This document shows positions 1 through 7,021 of a stretch of 64,000 nt of DNA, one piece after another. Position 1 is the first letter of the stretch. The number at the start of each line of letters is the position of its first letter. Source of the stretch: Methylophaga nitratireducenticrescens (GTDB taxonomy: Bacteria > Pseudomonadota > Gammaproteobacteria > Nitrosococcales > Methylophagaceae); assembly GCF_000260985.4 (NCBI RefSeq), contig NC_017857.3:2232001-2296000 (forward strand), in the 5' to 3' direction. Under the pieces are notes generated by a model that worked only from the letters and a program-made list of their open reading frames with translations, was not told where the DNA came from and searched no databases. The translations under genes were made by a program, and so were the position numbers.

Positions 1-360
1 AACCATGGCACACATGCTGAAGCAATTGAAATTATCTTTGATCCCGAACAGATTAGTTTCCGACAGTTACTCGAATCCTTCTTTCAAATCCACGACCCGA
101 CCACACCAAATCAACAAGGTAACGATCGAGGCATGAGTTATCGCTCTGCGATTTATTTCACCAACGATGAACAAGCCGAAATTGCCAAACAGACTATTGA
201 AGATATAAATCAATCAGGGTTATGGCCTGGCAAAGTTGTTACTGAAGTGGAACCCGTCGGTGATTTCTGGGAAGCCGAACCCGAACATCAGGATTATCTG
301 CAACACTATCCAACTGGCTATACCTGTCATTATGTTCGGCCGAATTGGAAGCTATCTTAA
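1..360 (+). CDS. msrA: Peptide methionine sulfoxide reductase MsrA, C-terminal part
   Basis: Open from the left window edge to the TAA at 358, giving about 119 residues. The motifs [20 protein letters not shown] and the C-terminal HYPTGYTCH belong to MsrA, which reduces methionine-S-sulfoxide in proteins and free methionine using thioredoxin. The N-terminal catalytic GCFW segment lies outside the window, so activity cannot be judged. The reading frame is open before the internal ATG at 133, so that ATG is not the start. The gene ends just before a strong hairpin at 412-444, beyond which the accessory island begins. Family assignment is firm. Confidence 0.93.
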   Translation, partial: NHGTHAEAIEIIFDPEQISFRQLLESFFQIHDPTTPNQQGNDRGMSYRSAIYFTNDEQAEIAKQTIEDINQSGLWPGKVVTEVEPVGDFWEAEPEHQDYLQHYPTGYTCHYVRPNWKLS

Positions 361-411
361 GAAAAGAATTGGTTTTATTGATTGAGCCTCTATTATAGAA
401 ATAATTTTTCT

Positions 412-444
412 GATCAGTTGTTGCACTTTCAGCAACAACTGATC
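412..444. terminator. Bidirectional terminator hairpin between msrA and the HEPN gene
   Basis: Perfect 13-bp inverted repeat (GATCAGTTGTTGC at 412-424, its complement at 432-444) with a 7-nt loop. Read on the minus strand it is followed by AGAAAAATTATTTC, a fair U-rich tail, so it best serves the HEPN gene that ends at 446. The plus-strand tail GTTATTTTG is weaker but may also stop msrA. Confidence 0.75.
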
Positions 445-445
445 G

Positions 446-871
446 TTATTTTGCAATTGGCCCCAACTCTTCAACCAACGTTAATAACTCTTTCGTTATA
501 GCAATCAATTCATCCAGTAGCTGTGGCGTAATTTCCAGGTGACCTTCATATTCAGCCAAATTGCGTTGCTTATGACATTTATCTAACACTCGCCACTTGC
601 TAGTTGTCATGCCTACTGTGTGTTCCAAACACTGAAACACCAGATAACGATTGTCTGAGCGGTATCCATGCCAACGCATCGACGCCAAAGACAAAGCATG
701 TGCGGCACCATAAGCTAATGAAAAACGGCTATCGTCGGATAAGCTTTCCACATTGGCATCCTGCAAACGGCGTTTGGCAGAAATCACCATGCCATCAAAT
801 TCTTTTTGATCTGCAGGTTCTATTTTTAAATTGTTAGTTTTTACTAGGTTATCCAGATGCGCTAATGTCAT
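446..871 (-). CDS. HEPN-domain protein, probable toxin of a HEPN/MNT pair
   Basis: A 141-residue, mostly helical protein with the arrangement R103-N104-x3-Y108-x2-H111 (RNLAEYEGH), a variant of the Arg-x4-6-His signature of HEPN ribonucleases. In characterised HEPN/MNT systems the HEPN partner is an RNase toxin that the nucleotidyltransferase silences by adding AMP to a tyrosine next to this motif; Tyr108 is placed for such a role, which is inference. The start ATG at 871 lies inside the end of the upstream MNT gene (23-bp overlap), implying translational coupling. Transcription stops at the 412-444 hairpin. Exact subfamily not recognised. Confidence 0.72.
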   Translation of the reverse strand: MTLAHLDNLVKTNNLKIEPADQKEFDGMVISAKRRLQDANVESLSDDSRFSLAYGAAHALSLASMRWHGYRSDNRYLVFQCLEHTVGMTTSKWRVLDKCHKQRNLAEYEGHLEITPQLLDELIAITKELLTLVEELGPIAK

Positions 872-1448
872 TTTCTGATCCCTTCAGCCAAATCTTCGGT
901 TGGTCCATTACCTTTGAAATAAATGCATTATCTTCCTGCCATTTCTGTTTGAACTGTTCTAATTCATAAACAGAAGGATTGATAGGTCGCGATAAAGTCT
1001 TTTCAGCGTCAACAAGACATTCCATCAAGTCCGCATAAGCCAACTTATCAGAAATAACCAGCAGATCAATATCACTTTTAGCCTTTGCCTCGCCCTTCGC
1101 GACGGAGCCATAGATAAAGGCACATAAAATCTTATCATTAACTGGCTTTAAAGCCTGACGAACTACATCAGCGACACCGAATGTCTTTGTTGCAATCGCC
1201 ACCAGTTCATCAAATATCGGATTATCTGAGTTTGCTTGATAGTACTGTTGATTACCTTCTTTCGTACTAATCAATATTCCAGAGCTAGTAAGTTTTTCCA
1301 GTTCTCGTGTAACGGTGCCCCGCCCCATTGCAGCCATGCGAACAATCTCGTTCGTATAAAACCTTTTATCAGGTTTGCCATATAACAAACCCAGAACACG
1401 TTGCTGTGTTTTTGTAAACAATGCTTCAGCGATGGATGTTACTGACAT
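849..1448 (-). CDS. Winged-helix / MNT nucleotidyltransferase antitoxin
   Basis: A 199-residue two-domain protein. Residues about 10-70 look like a winged helix-turn-helix (QQRVLGLLYG ... GRGTVTRELEKLTSSGIL ... GNQQYYQAN). Residues about 105-190 form a minimal nucleotidyltransferase with the full GSx10DxD signature (G114-S115 to D126-I127-D128), so the metal-binding aspartates are intact. It is the first gene of the pair, overlapping the HEPN gene by 23 bp. The DNA-binding domain and the large palindrome in its promoter suggest self-repression. MNT antitoxins are known to AMPylate their HEPN toxins; that this one does so is inference. The fusion of DNA-binding and transferase domains in one antitoxin is worth noting. 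Confidence 0.8.
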   Translation of the reverse strand: MSVTSIAEALFTKTQQRVLGLLYGKPDKRFYTNEIVRMAAMGRGTVTRELEKLTSSGILISTKEGNQQYYQANSDNPIFDELVAIATKTFGVADVVRQALKPVNDKILCAFIYGSVAKGEAKAKSDIDLLVISDKLAYADLMECLVDAEKTLSRPINPSVYELEQFKQKWQEDNAFISKVMDQPKIWLKGSENDISASG

Positions 1449-1463
1449 AAAACACCATTAATA

Positions 1464-1509
1464 AAATACCCAATATGGGTACTATAATCCCCATATTGGG
1501 TATTTACAA
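1464..1509 (-). promoter_or_regulatory. HEPN/MNT promoter with a 16-bp perfect palindromic operator
   Basis: Arms at 1464-1479 and 1490-1505 are perfect 16-bp inverted repeats (AAATACCCAATATGGG) separated by 10 bp; each arm is itself nearly palindromic (CCCAATATGGG). On the minus strand a -35 (TTGTAA, 1509-1504), a 17-bp spacer and a -10 (TATAGT, 1486-1481) interlock with it: one arm fills most of the promoter spacer and the other lies just downstream of the -10. A repressor bound here would block RNA polymerase, and the winged-helix MNT protein starting at 1448 is the natural candidate. Confidence 0.75.
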
Positions 1510-1823
1510 TATTAATGCAGCTTACTAGAAAAATCAGGGAACAGATCAACTCGGTTTCTTGGACTTGGTAAGGCGAAACCGACAGGTATTAAACGTACAG
1601 ACTAGTCGTTCTGACTTAAAATCCTTACAACTCCCTAATGGAGTCCTGTCCTATCAGTCTCGTTGTGCCGTCAACTCTTTCTACACGATATGACGTTGGT
1701 GTTTTTTTAGTGCATCTGACGCTATTTTCATAGCGGCCTGCTGTAAAGACAACATCATATATTTTGCCAATTTTTATTTATCGGTATTTATACGGCACGA
1801 GAAATTTAAAGAAGAGATTATCG
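1510..1823. other. Gene-free stretch between the HEPN/MNT promoter and the cassette array
   Basis: About 310 bases with no convincing reading frame on either strand, no tRNA-like fold and no clear hairpin terminator. It is the 3' flank of the integron cassettes (minus-strand reading). It may be relic DNA from an older insertion, but I see no recognisable remnant. Confidence 0.5.
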
Positions 1824-1895
1824 GCCAAACACCCGCAGCACAGGAAAAATTGGAACGCAGCAAAAATTTTGTCCTTGTGACTGCGTTTGTTAGGT
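1824..1895 (-). repeat. attC recombination site of cassette 2
   Basis: 72 bp. Minus-strand order: R'' ACCTAAC (1895-1889), inner arm CGCAGTCACAAGGA, a loop region, inner arm TCCTGTGCTGCG, R' GTTTGGC (1830-1824). The inner arms pair with single unpaired bases, as in attC sites folded as single strands. R' departs from GTTRRRY at one position, which suggests that the DNA beyond it is not another cassette. Confidence 0.78.
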
Positions 1896-1916
1896 GCGAT
1901 TGATACGAAGATAGTT

Positions 1917-2390
1917 TTATTTAAGTTGTGATTGCACATAAGCTTGAAAACTCTCTTCATTAATACCGCTGGATTTGCGAACATTCTCAGACATTTTCAT
2001 TGTGATCTGGTCAGCAGTGCGAAGCTGATGTTCCACCTCTTGCAACTCCTCAGTAAGTCTTTCGAACCCTTCTCTGCTTCTCATGTCGTTTGCTCGGGCA
2101 TAGAAAAACTCATGTGCAAGGAAATTCCTTTGATCTCTATAGCCGATGAGCATATCTTTGAATTCTAGTTCTAGCACACAATGCTTTTCTAGTTCTTTCA
2201 AGAGCGCACCGAGAGTTTTACGACTAAGCAATGCATCAAGGTCATCATACTCATCTAGGTCTGTATCTGGATCTCTAAGTCTCTTTAAGCCAAGCAGCAA
2301 AGTGACCAACTCAACTTCAAACAGTTGGGCTGCATACATTGCTGCGCCATACCAAGCAAACATTTCCTTTCGGAGTTCAATATCATCCAT
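1917..2390 (-). CDS. HEPN-like cassette protein
   Basis: 157 residues from the ATG at 2390. Residues 83-94 read GYRDQRNFLAHE, with R88-x4-H93 matching the HEPN ribonuclease signature. The protein is helical and highly charged. An upstream in-frame GTG (2399) exists, but the ATG has a good ribosome site, AGGTG six bases upstream, which is supplied by the R' box of the preceding attC. It is the sole gene of integron cassette 2. Cassettes often carry toxin-antitoxin or phage-defence genes, but no antitoxin partner is visible here. Function beyond the HEPN motif is unknown. Confidence 0.7.
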   Translation of the reverse strand: MDDIELRKEMFAWYGAAMYAAQLFEVELVTLLLGLKRLRDPDTDLDEYDDLDALLSRKTLGALLKELEKHCVLELEFKDMLIGYRDQRNFLAHEFFYARANDMRSREGFERLTEELQEVEHQLRTADQITMKMSENVRKSSGINEESFQAYVQSQLK

Positions 2391-2397
2391 ATTAGAC

Positions 2398-2469
2398 ACC
2401 TAACGCTTTGCTCACCGGAAAATTGGGAGCGTAGCGAGTAATTTTTCCGAGTGCAGCAACTTGTTAAGC
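2398..2469 (-). repeat. attC recombination site of cassette 1
   Basis: 72 bp with textbook structure on the minus strand: R'' GCTTAAC (2469-2463), L'' TTGCTGCAC, a pairing stretch TCGGAAAAATT / AATTTTCCGG, L' GTGAGCAA, R' GTTAGGT (2404-2398). L'' carries one extra G relative to L', the extrahelical base that integrases use to choose the strand. The stop codon of the DUF4238 gene falls inside R'', typical of cassette genes. Confidence 0.88.
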
Positions 2470-3378
2470 AGCGCCCGCACTGTGGCTCCTCTGATAGAAA
2501 GGCTCAATTTCATCTAATTGCCAATTTGGATATTCGAAGCCATCTGTGTTGCTCATAATTTTTCGAATACTTTCAAAAGCGTTTTCAGGGTCATTATCAT
2601 CTAGCACATGAAGAGAGAATGGTGGCTGTGGGTAAAGACCCAAAATATCACCATACATTTTCTCGGCAATGACTCCGTCATCTTTCGGAGAGATAATTAG
2701 AGTTTCTCCTGCCGATTTTGCCAAGTGAAAATTAAATAAGTGAGCACCGCCCTTAGCTAGCTGATAGCCACACGTTTCATTAGGCTTATTTGTGAATGCG
2801 TTCCAACCACTTGACATTGAGCATGCGACGAAACAGATTTTAGGAGTAAGTGGATAGAATAAGCAGGTATCCGGCAATTCAATGAAGCCCGTTTGCAATA
2901 TAGGATTATCACTTCTTTCAAAAAAGTCATCCTCATGAGCCAAAAGTAGGCACCAATCTCTATTAGCCACAAAATTTAGATCCAAACAATCCTTGCAGCC
3001 CACACGACAATGCTTTGGCTCTTCAGCTATACCAAAAAGTTCACGAGCTTTATTTTCATATTTCATATAGGTCGGCGTGCGAACCAATTGCGACAGCATG
3101 AACTGAGACCAGGTAAGACGCTCATCTTCGGATAGCTCATTGTAACTAATTATTTTCTGATAGATCGGACCAGCTAACGTCTCCAAATTTTGATCCAATG
3201 CATTTTCTACTGCCCAAGAGTATAAGCCGCGCTTTATACCCCATTGCTTCCAGCCTTTAGGGGATTTCTTAACTTCACCACTATATGAGCAACTGAAATA
3301 AGATATATAGCCGCCATTTTCGGCCCACGCTTTGTTGGCAAATTTTGGAGAATAATGTGATCTCGGTGGGTTTGCCAA
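2464..3378 (-). CDS. DUF4238-family protein in an integron cassette
   Basis: About 304 residues. The N-terminus (SHYSPKFANKAWAENGG) and the conserved order of the middle and C-terminal segments resemble DUF4238 proteins, a family without a known reaction that often lies in accessory DNA. I prefer a TTG start at 3378 because AAGGAG sits six bases upstream; a GTG at 3393 would add five residues but has no ribosome site. Cysteines cluster at GxPKHCRVGCKDCLD-like positions about 125-135 and could bind metal (inference). The stop lies in the attC R'' box. It is probably read from a promoter upstream of 3411, since cassette genes rarely carry their own. Confidence 0.65.
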   Translation of the reverse strand: MANPPRSHYSPKFANKAWAENGGYISYFSCSYSGEVKKSPKGWKQWGIKRGLYSWAVENALDQNLETLAGPIYQKIISYNELSEDERLTWSQFMLSQLVRTPTYMKYENKARELFGIAEEPKHCRVGCKDCLDLNFVANRDWCLLLAHEDDFFERSDNPILQTGFIELPDTCLFYPLTPKICFVACSMSSGWNAFTNKPNETCGYQLAKGGAHLFNFHLAKSAGETLIISPKDDGVIAEKMYGDILGLYPQPPFSLHVLDDNDPENAFESIRKIMSNTDGFEYPNWQLDEIEPFYQRSHSAGAA

Positions 3379-3418
3379 AATTGACTCCTTCACTTATTAC
3401 AGCTGCTTAACAGTATGT

Positions 3419-3441
3419 TTATGAGGTCTGCGACCTCATAA
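3419..3441. repeat. 10-bp perfect inverted repeat
   Basis: TTATGAGGTC (3419-3428), three-base loop, GACCTCATAA (3432-3441). It lies 8 bp upstream (minus-strand sense) of the cassette 1 boundary. It could be an operator, or part of a folded recombination site. Confidence 0.6.
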
Positions 3442-3541
3442 TAATTATTAACGTGAATGGATCATAAATATAACGAACCAAATCCACTCCAAATAAGATA
3501 TTGAAATATCAGCTCTTTTACGACTGTATTATATTGGATTC

Positions 3542-3568
3542 ATTAATCGTGAATGATTCACGATTAAT
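3542..3568. repeat. 12-bp perfect inverted repeat
   Basis: ATTAATCGTGAA (3542-3553), TGA, TTCACGATTAAT (3557-3568), followed on the plus strand by TTTT. The symmetry suits a dimeric regulator. The plus-strand T run also makes it a weak terminator candidate. No flanking gene explains it. Confidence 0.6.
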
Positions 3569-3776
3569 TTTTTCGATATAACCTGTTAGCTGCCGATATA
3601 TAAAAATTCAGGGATGAACTCATTTATATGTCATTGTTACCGTTTCGTACAGTTCTTCTCGGAACCCCAAGTAAATTTAGCTTATTAGCTAACCTGTAAA
3701 ATTTCCATATGCGTAGCGATTGTCGATTCTGTCATTGCCATTCTCCGATCTATATTGGAGAGGTATTCACTTCGCA

Positions 3777-5642
3777 TTAACTCGCTATTTTGAGAATTCG
3801 CTCTGTTAAAAGATTTTTTTGAGAAACGGTCATATGCAGGTGTTTCTGGGCACGGGTCATGCCCACATAAAGTAGGCGAGCTTCAGCATTAATATCATCT
3901 TGTTTCAGTTGGCTTATGCCAACGATTACTACAGCAGGAAATTCCAGCCCTTTACTACTATGAATACTCAAGACAGAGACACTATCTTTGGTCGGGTTAT
4001 ATGCATGTTTAGTTTCTTTTGAGCCTAACCAGGAATAGGGAATTCCATGTTGGTGTAACGAATCCGCAATGGCTTTGCCTTGATAATTTGCAGCGAATAA
4101 AATAGCCATGTCTCGCCACTCTCCTCCTCGCTGGTGCCATTTTTTTATACAAGTTATGGTATCGCTGATTTCGTCTTGCCATTGTTTGAGAAAATGCACA
4201 GTGGGTCTTTCACCGTGAATGCCAGCAGCTTCTGGCTGGATCAAAGGAATATCAACATCATCGTGGCTTGCTCCGAAATATTCTTTAGCAAAATCATAAG
4301 CAAAAGCAAGTATTTCCCGGGTATTTCTATAATTTAATTTTAAAATTGTACTTCGACCTTGGGCTTGAATCCCGGTACTAGCCAAACTAAAGCTCAGGCC
4401 TGATTTTTTCTTATAAATGGACTGGGCATCGTCACACAGTAAGAGTAATGAATTGGTTTCGGGATCAATCATCTGAACAACAAGTTTTAGCCAATCTGAC
4501 TCAAAATCATGGCCTTCATCAATCATCACTGCGCTATATTGTGCGCGAGGAATATCATCCTTACTAACGCCATTGATAACCGAAATGACTTGTCGTTCCC
4601 AATAGGGCTCATCGCCAGCTAAGACATCTACATGATAGGTTTTTAATTGCTGGCTGCACCAATCATGGAAATGATGAACATTCACTTTGTCGGAGATACC
4701 TTTGCTTACCATAAAGCTTCGCAATTTTGCTGCAAGCGTAATATTGAAACACAGTACAAGAATAGGTTTGTTGGTCAATTTAGCGAGTAATTCAGCACGA
4801 TAACCGAGTATCAACGTTTTACCCGAGCCAGCTACCCCATGGATAACCCGGTGTCCTTCTCCCAGGCTCCGAGCTAGTTGCTCTTGTTGAATATCCATTA
4901 TGCGGATGATGTCTGGAATCTGTTCACTCAGCGTCGACAGATCCTCAGGTGTATCAGGTTGATTGATGAGAGTGCCAAATAGATTTTCCTGGCTAGGTTG
5001 AGAAATGCGTACTTCAGGGAATAAATGCCATCGTATTCGATCAATTTGAGGCAAGGTGAGTTTGGTTTGAAACTGATAGGGAAACATATCCCAGAGTCTT
5101 TTTTGGAATTCTTCGGGATCAACAGACTCTGTCATCTCGTCTTTGTAAATCATTAAATGATCAGGAAGTAGCTTTTCTCTGTATTCAGCTGGAATAGCTG
5201 CTTCTATTTGATTGCGAGTGATATTGGTAAACACAACGCCGTGGGCATATGGCGTGACTAAATTGCCGTCATACTTTGAGCCTTTCTGCCTTAATTCTTT
5301 ATCCGCTTCTAATAGACGAATTCCTTGATAGGCATACTGGCGGACTTGCACAAAAGGATTGGGGACAGTTTTTAAGCCATTAATAGTTAACAACTCTACC
5401 GTTTCTTTGGTTATTTTTTTTATGCTTGAAGCTTTCCAGTCTTTTACTTCGAGAAATAATAAGCCTCGGCTGGGGTGCAAAATTATAAAATCAGGATAAC
5501 GTCGTCTTTTCCCTATAGGGATGTCATACCAGCATAGATAGTCATCTTCCAGGAAATTTCTCAGACGAGTAGCAAGCCGCTTTTCACCAGATGTCATTCT
5601 GGATAAAACTTCTCGACTTAGACTGGGGATAATCTCTGCCAA
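3777..5642 (-). CDS. NERD-domain UvrD-like DNA helicase
   Basis: 621 residues. Residues about 10-110 form a NERD (nuclease-related) domain with the core PDFIILHPSRGLLFLEVKDW (D51, E65, K67). Residues about 250-620 are a superfamily 1 helicase: Walker A GVAGSGKT (269-276), Walker B MIDEGHDF (373-380), LNYRN (436-440), SIHSSKGLEF (559-568) and LYVGMTRAQKHL (591-602). All motor motifs look intact. The start is a TTG at 5642 with AGAAGGA eight bases upstream. Such proteins are known as accessory, often island-borne, nuclease-helicases and some act in phage defence. Its place between ssrA and an integron array fits that, but the target is unknown. It is unlikely to be housekeeping UvrD. Confidence 0.82.
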   Translation of the reverse strand: MAEIIPSLSREVLSRMTSGEKRLATRLRNFLEDDYLCWYDIPIGKRRRYPDFIILHPSRGLLFLEVKDWKASSIKKITKETVELLTINGLKTVPNPFVQVRQYAYQGIRLLEADKELRQKGSKYDGNLVTPYAHGVVFTNITRNQIEAAIPAEYREKLLPDHLMIYKDEMTESVDPEEFQKRLWDMFPYQFQTKLTLPQIDRIRWHLFPEVRISQPSQENLFGTLINQPDTPEDLSTLSEQIPDIIRIMDIQQEQLARSLGEGHRVIHGVAGSGKTLILGYRAELLAKLTNKPILVLCFNITLAAKLRSFMVSKGISDKVNVHHFHDWCSQQLKTYHVDVLAGDEPYWERQVISVINGVSKDDIPRAQYSAVMIDEGHDFESDWLKLVVQMIDPETNSLLLLCDDAQSIYKKKSGLSFSLASTGIQAQGRSTILKLNYRNTREILAFAYDFAKEYFGASHDDVDIPLIQPEAAGIHGERPTVHFLKQWQDEISDTITCIKKWHQRGGEWRDMAILFAANYQGKAIADSLHQHGIPYSWLGSKETKHAYNPTKDSVSVLSIHSSKGLEFPAVVIVGISQLKQDDINAEARLLYVGMTRAQKHLHMTVSQKNLLTERILKIAS

Positions 5643-6000
5643 AGCAAAATCCTTCTATCCGGTTCATTCCGGGCCATTTTTAACTGTATTCATCTTAACA
5701 ATACAGTTTGGATTGACTATCAATTAACAAACCAAAATGAGGAAGAATCTTTTTATTCAATTATTAGTTAAATTAAATTTTAAAAAACATTCTTAACTTC
5801 ATCTTTTTACGGAGTATAAACCACTTTTTTTGAGAATCCATGGTTTGAGTTCGCAAAAATGGGTATTGAGTGGTGAAGATATGAGATATGTGGACTTACT
5901 AAATACCACTAGGTTGTTGTTACAAGTTTAACGATCATTATTTAATGAATTCTCGACTTTGGTATTGAAATCTGAATCGTTGATCGCCGATCTTCAGGCA
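5643..6000. other. AT-rich intergenic region upstream of the helicase, with a 9-bp inverted repeat
   Basis: About 360 bases without a gene. The clear structure is a perfect inverted repeat, AACTGTATT at 5682-5690 and AATACAGTT at 5700-5708 with a 9-bp spacer, lying 40-66 bp upstream of the helicase start and so a candidate operator. I searched this stretch and the rest of the island by eye for a copy of the ssrA 3' end (an attachment-site duplicate) and found none. Confidence 0.5.
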
Positions 6001-6024
6001 CAAAAAAACCACCCAAAGGTGGTT
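6001..6024 (-). terminator. Rho-independent terminator of ssrA
   Basis: On the minus strand a 7-bp stem AACCACC/GGTGGTT (6024-6018 with 6013-6007) with a 4-nt loop is followed by a run of T (6008-6002), starting 12 bases after the tmRNA 3' CCA. Confidence 0.9.
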
Positions 6025-6035
6025 TATTTTTGTTT

Positions 6036-6396
6036 TGGTGGAGGCGGCGGGAATCGAACCCGCGTCCGCAAATCCTCTGCCTTCAGCTCTACATGCTTAT
6101 TTCATCTATTAATTTAACTTCAAGCTACCCGATGAACAGGGAAAACATGAAGCGATCTTGTTAGGTTTTAGTCAATCAGTACCAAGCATACGTCAAGACG
6201 ATCTTGTGAGAGTCGACGCCCGATACCAGACGCACAAGCACGGATCTGGTCGGACGGCATTCACTGGTTATTAAGCAGCTAGTGCGTAGTTGTTATCGTT
6301 AGCAACTATATTTTTCCAATCTTTTTTACGAGAAGAACTGGAGTACTCGGCATGCACCTTAGGTTTCGTAACCCACGTCGAAGCCAGGTCGCCCCC
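6036..6396 (-). ncRNA. ssrA: tmRNA (transfer-messenger RNA)
   Basis: 361 nt. The 5' end GGGGGCGACCTGGCTTCGACG (6396 down) and the 3' end with the T-arm GGTTCGATTCCCGCC and encoded TCCACCA (to 6036) form the tRNA-like half. The open frame GCTAACGAT ... GCTGCTTAATAA encodes the tag ANDNNYALAA, one residue from the E. coli tag ANDENYALAA, ending in LAA for ClpXP recognition. With SmpB it releases ribosomes stalled on broken mRNAs. The gene's 3' end faces the accessory island, the usual geometry for integration next to ssrA. Confidence 0.97.
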
Positions 6397-6418
6397 AAAG
6401 GTTTGTTGTACGTTTGTC

Positions 6419-6447
6419 ATTATACGGATTTTAAAGTTCCGTGACGA
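6419..6447 (-). promoter_or_regulatory. ssrA promoter
   Basis: Minus strand: -35 TCGTCA (6447-6442), 17-bp spacer, perfect -10 TATAAT (6424-6419). Transcription would begin near 6411, leaving a short 5' leader for RNase P to remove from the mature end at 6396. It lies immediately after the smpB stop. Confidence 0.7.
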
Positions 6448-6452
6448 TCTCT

Positions 6453-6929
6453 TTAGATATTTTTAAACAGTCTTTCTTTATCACGCTGCCAATCGCGTTC
6501 TTTCATGGTGGCGCGCTTGTCGTGCATTTGCTTGCCTTTAGCCAGCGCAATTTCGACCTTGGCTTTGCCCCGCTTCCAATACATGGCAAGGGGGATCAAG
6601 GTGTAACCTTTGCGCTCAACTGCGCCAATCAGCTTATTTAGCTCGTTACGATTGAGCAGCAGTTTACGGTCGCGTTGTGGTTCTGGAACGACGTGGGTAG
6701 AAGCTGTTTTCAATGCGGTAACCAGTGCATTGGCTAACCAGGCTTCGCCATGACGAATCAGCACGTAGCTATCACTCAGCTGTGCTTTGCCTTCACGTAA
6801 GCTTTTGACTTCCCATCCCTCCAGCACCAAACCCGCCTCGAATTTTTCTTCTATAAAAAATTCATGACGCGCTTTCCGGTTACGGGCGATAGTGTTATCA
6901 GTGTTTTGTGGTTTTTTCTTGGTGGCCAT
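6453..6929 (-). CDS. smpB: SsrA-binding protein SmpB
   Basis: 158 residues from the ATG at 6929 ([17 protein letters not shown]). An upstream in-frame ATG would add 14 atypical residues, so I take the shorter form. The conserved core ([36 protein letters not shown]) forms the OB-fold that holds tmRNA, and the basic C-terminal tail ([20 protein letters not shown]) enters the ribosomal A site and mRNA channel. It lies directly upstream of ssrA on the same strand, so the two partners of trans-translation are neighbours. Confidence 0.96.
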   Translation of the reverse strand: MATKKKPQNTDNTIARNRKARHEFFIEEKFEAGLVLEGWEVKSLREGKAQLSDSYVLIRHGEAWLANALVTALKTASTHVVPEPQRDRKLLLNRNELNKLIGAVERKGYTLIPLAMYWKRGKAKVEIALAKGKQMHDKRATMKERDWQRDKERLFKNI

Positions 6930-7021
6930 CAAGGCATTATACATGTGCCTATTGCTGCTTGGCTTGAGCATTTTAGGAAATTCGCCGAGAATCGAGGCTA
7001 TTTATTTTTAATGAGTGTGAT

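Larger units (their letters stand above)
1824..3411 (-). mobile_element. Two integron gene cassettes without an adjacent integrase
   Basis: Read on the minus strand: cassette 1 begins with TTAAGC after the G at 3411, carries a DUF4238 gene and ends in attC 2469-2398. Cassette 2 begins with TTAGGT inside that attC, carries a HEPN-like gene and ends in attC 1895-1824. For each cassette the first bases (GTTAAGC, GTTAGGT) are the exact complement of the R'' box of its own attC (GCTTAAC, ACCTAAC), as expected of cassettes that once circularised. No integrase gene is visible in the window, so this is an orphan cluster of attC sites or the tail of a larger array. Confidence 0.85.
3394..3776. other. 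Gene-free stretch with two palindromes and a possible third cassette boundary
   Basis: No plausible protein. It holds inverted repeats at 3419-3441 and 3542-3568 (listed separately). It also holds GTTAGCT on the minus strand at 3693-3687 and its complement AGCTAAC at 3591-3585, followed by the certain R' box GTTAAGC at 3411-3405. That pattern would fit a short gene-less cassette (3692-3411), but the implied attC of 187 bp is longer than usual, its inner arms pair poorly and AGCTAAC departs from RYYYAAC. Confidence 0.35.

Noticed and set aside
1706-1722. Shared 15-mer TGACGCTATTTTCAT near 1707 and 16870
   Set aside because: A 15-base match between two positions in 64 kb on either strand is expected by chance; flanks do not match.
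1778-1984. 68-residue minus-strand frame at the end of cassette 2
   Set aside because: It runs across the attC and the end of the HEPN-like gene in another frame, with no ribosome site.
3600-6000. Duplicate of the ssrA 3' end as an attachment site
   Set aside because: Searched for GGCGGGAATCGAA and its complement across the island; only the gene itself carries it.
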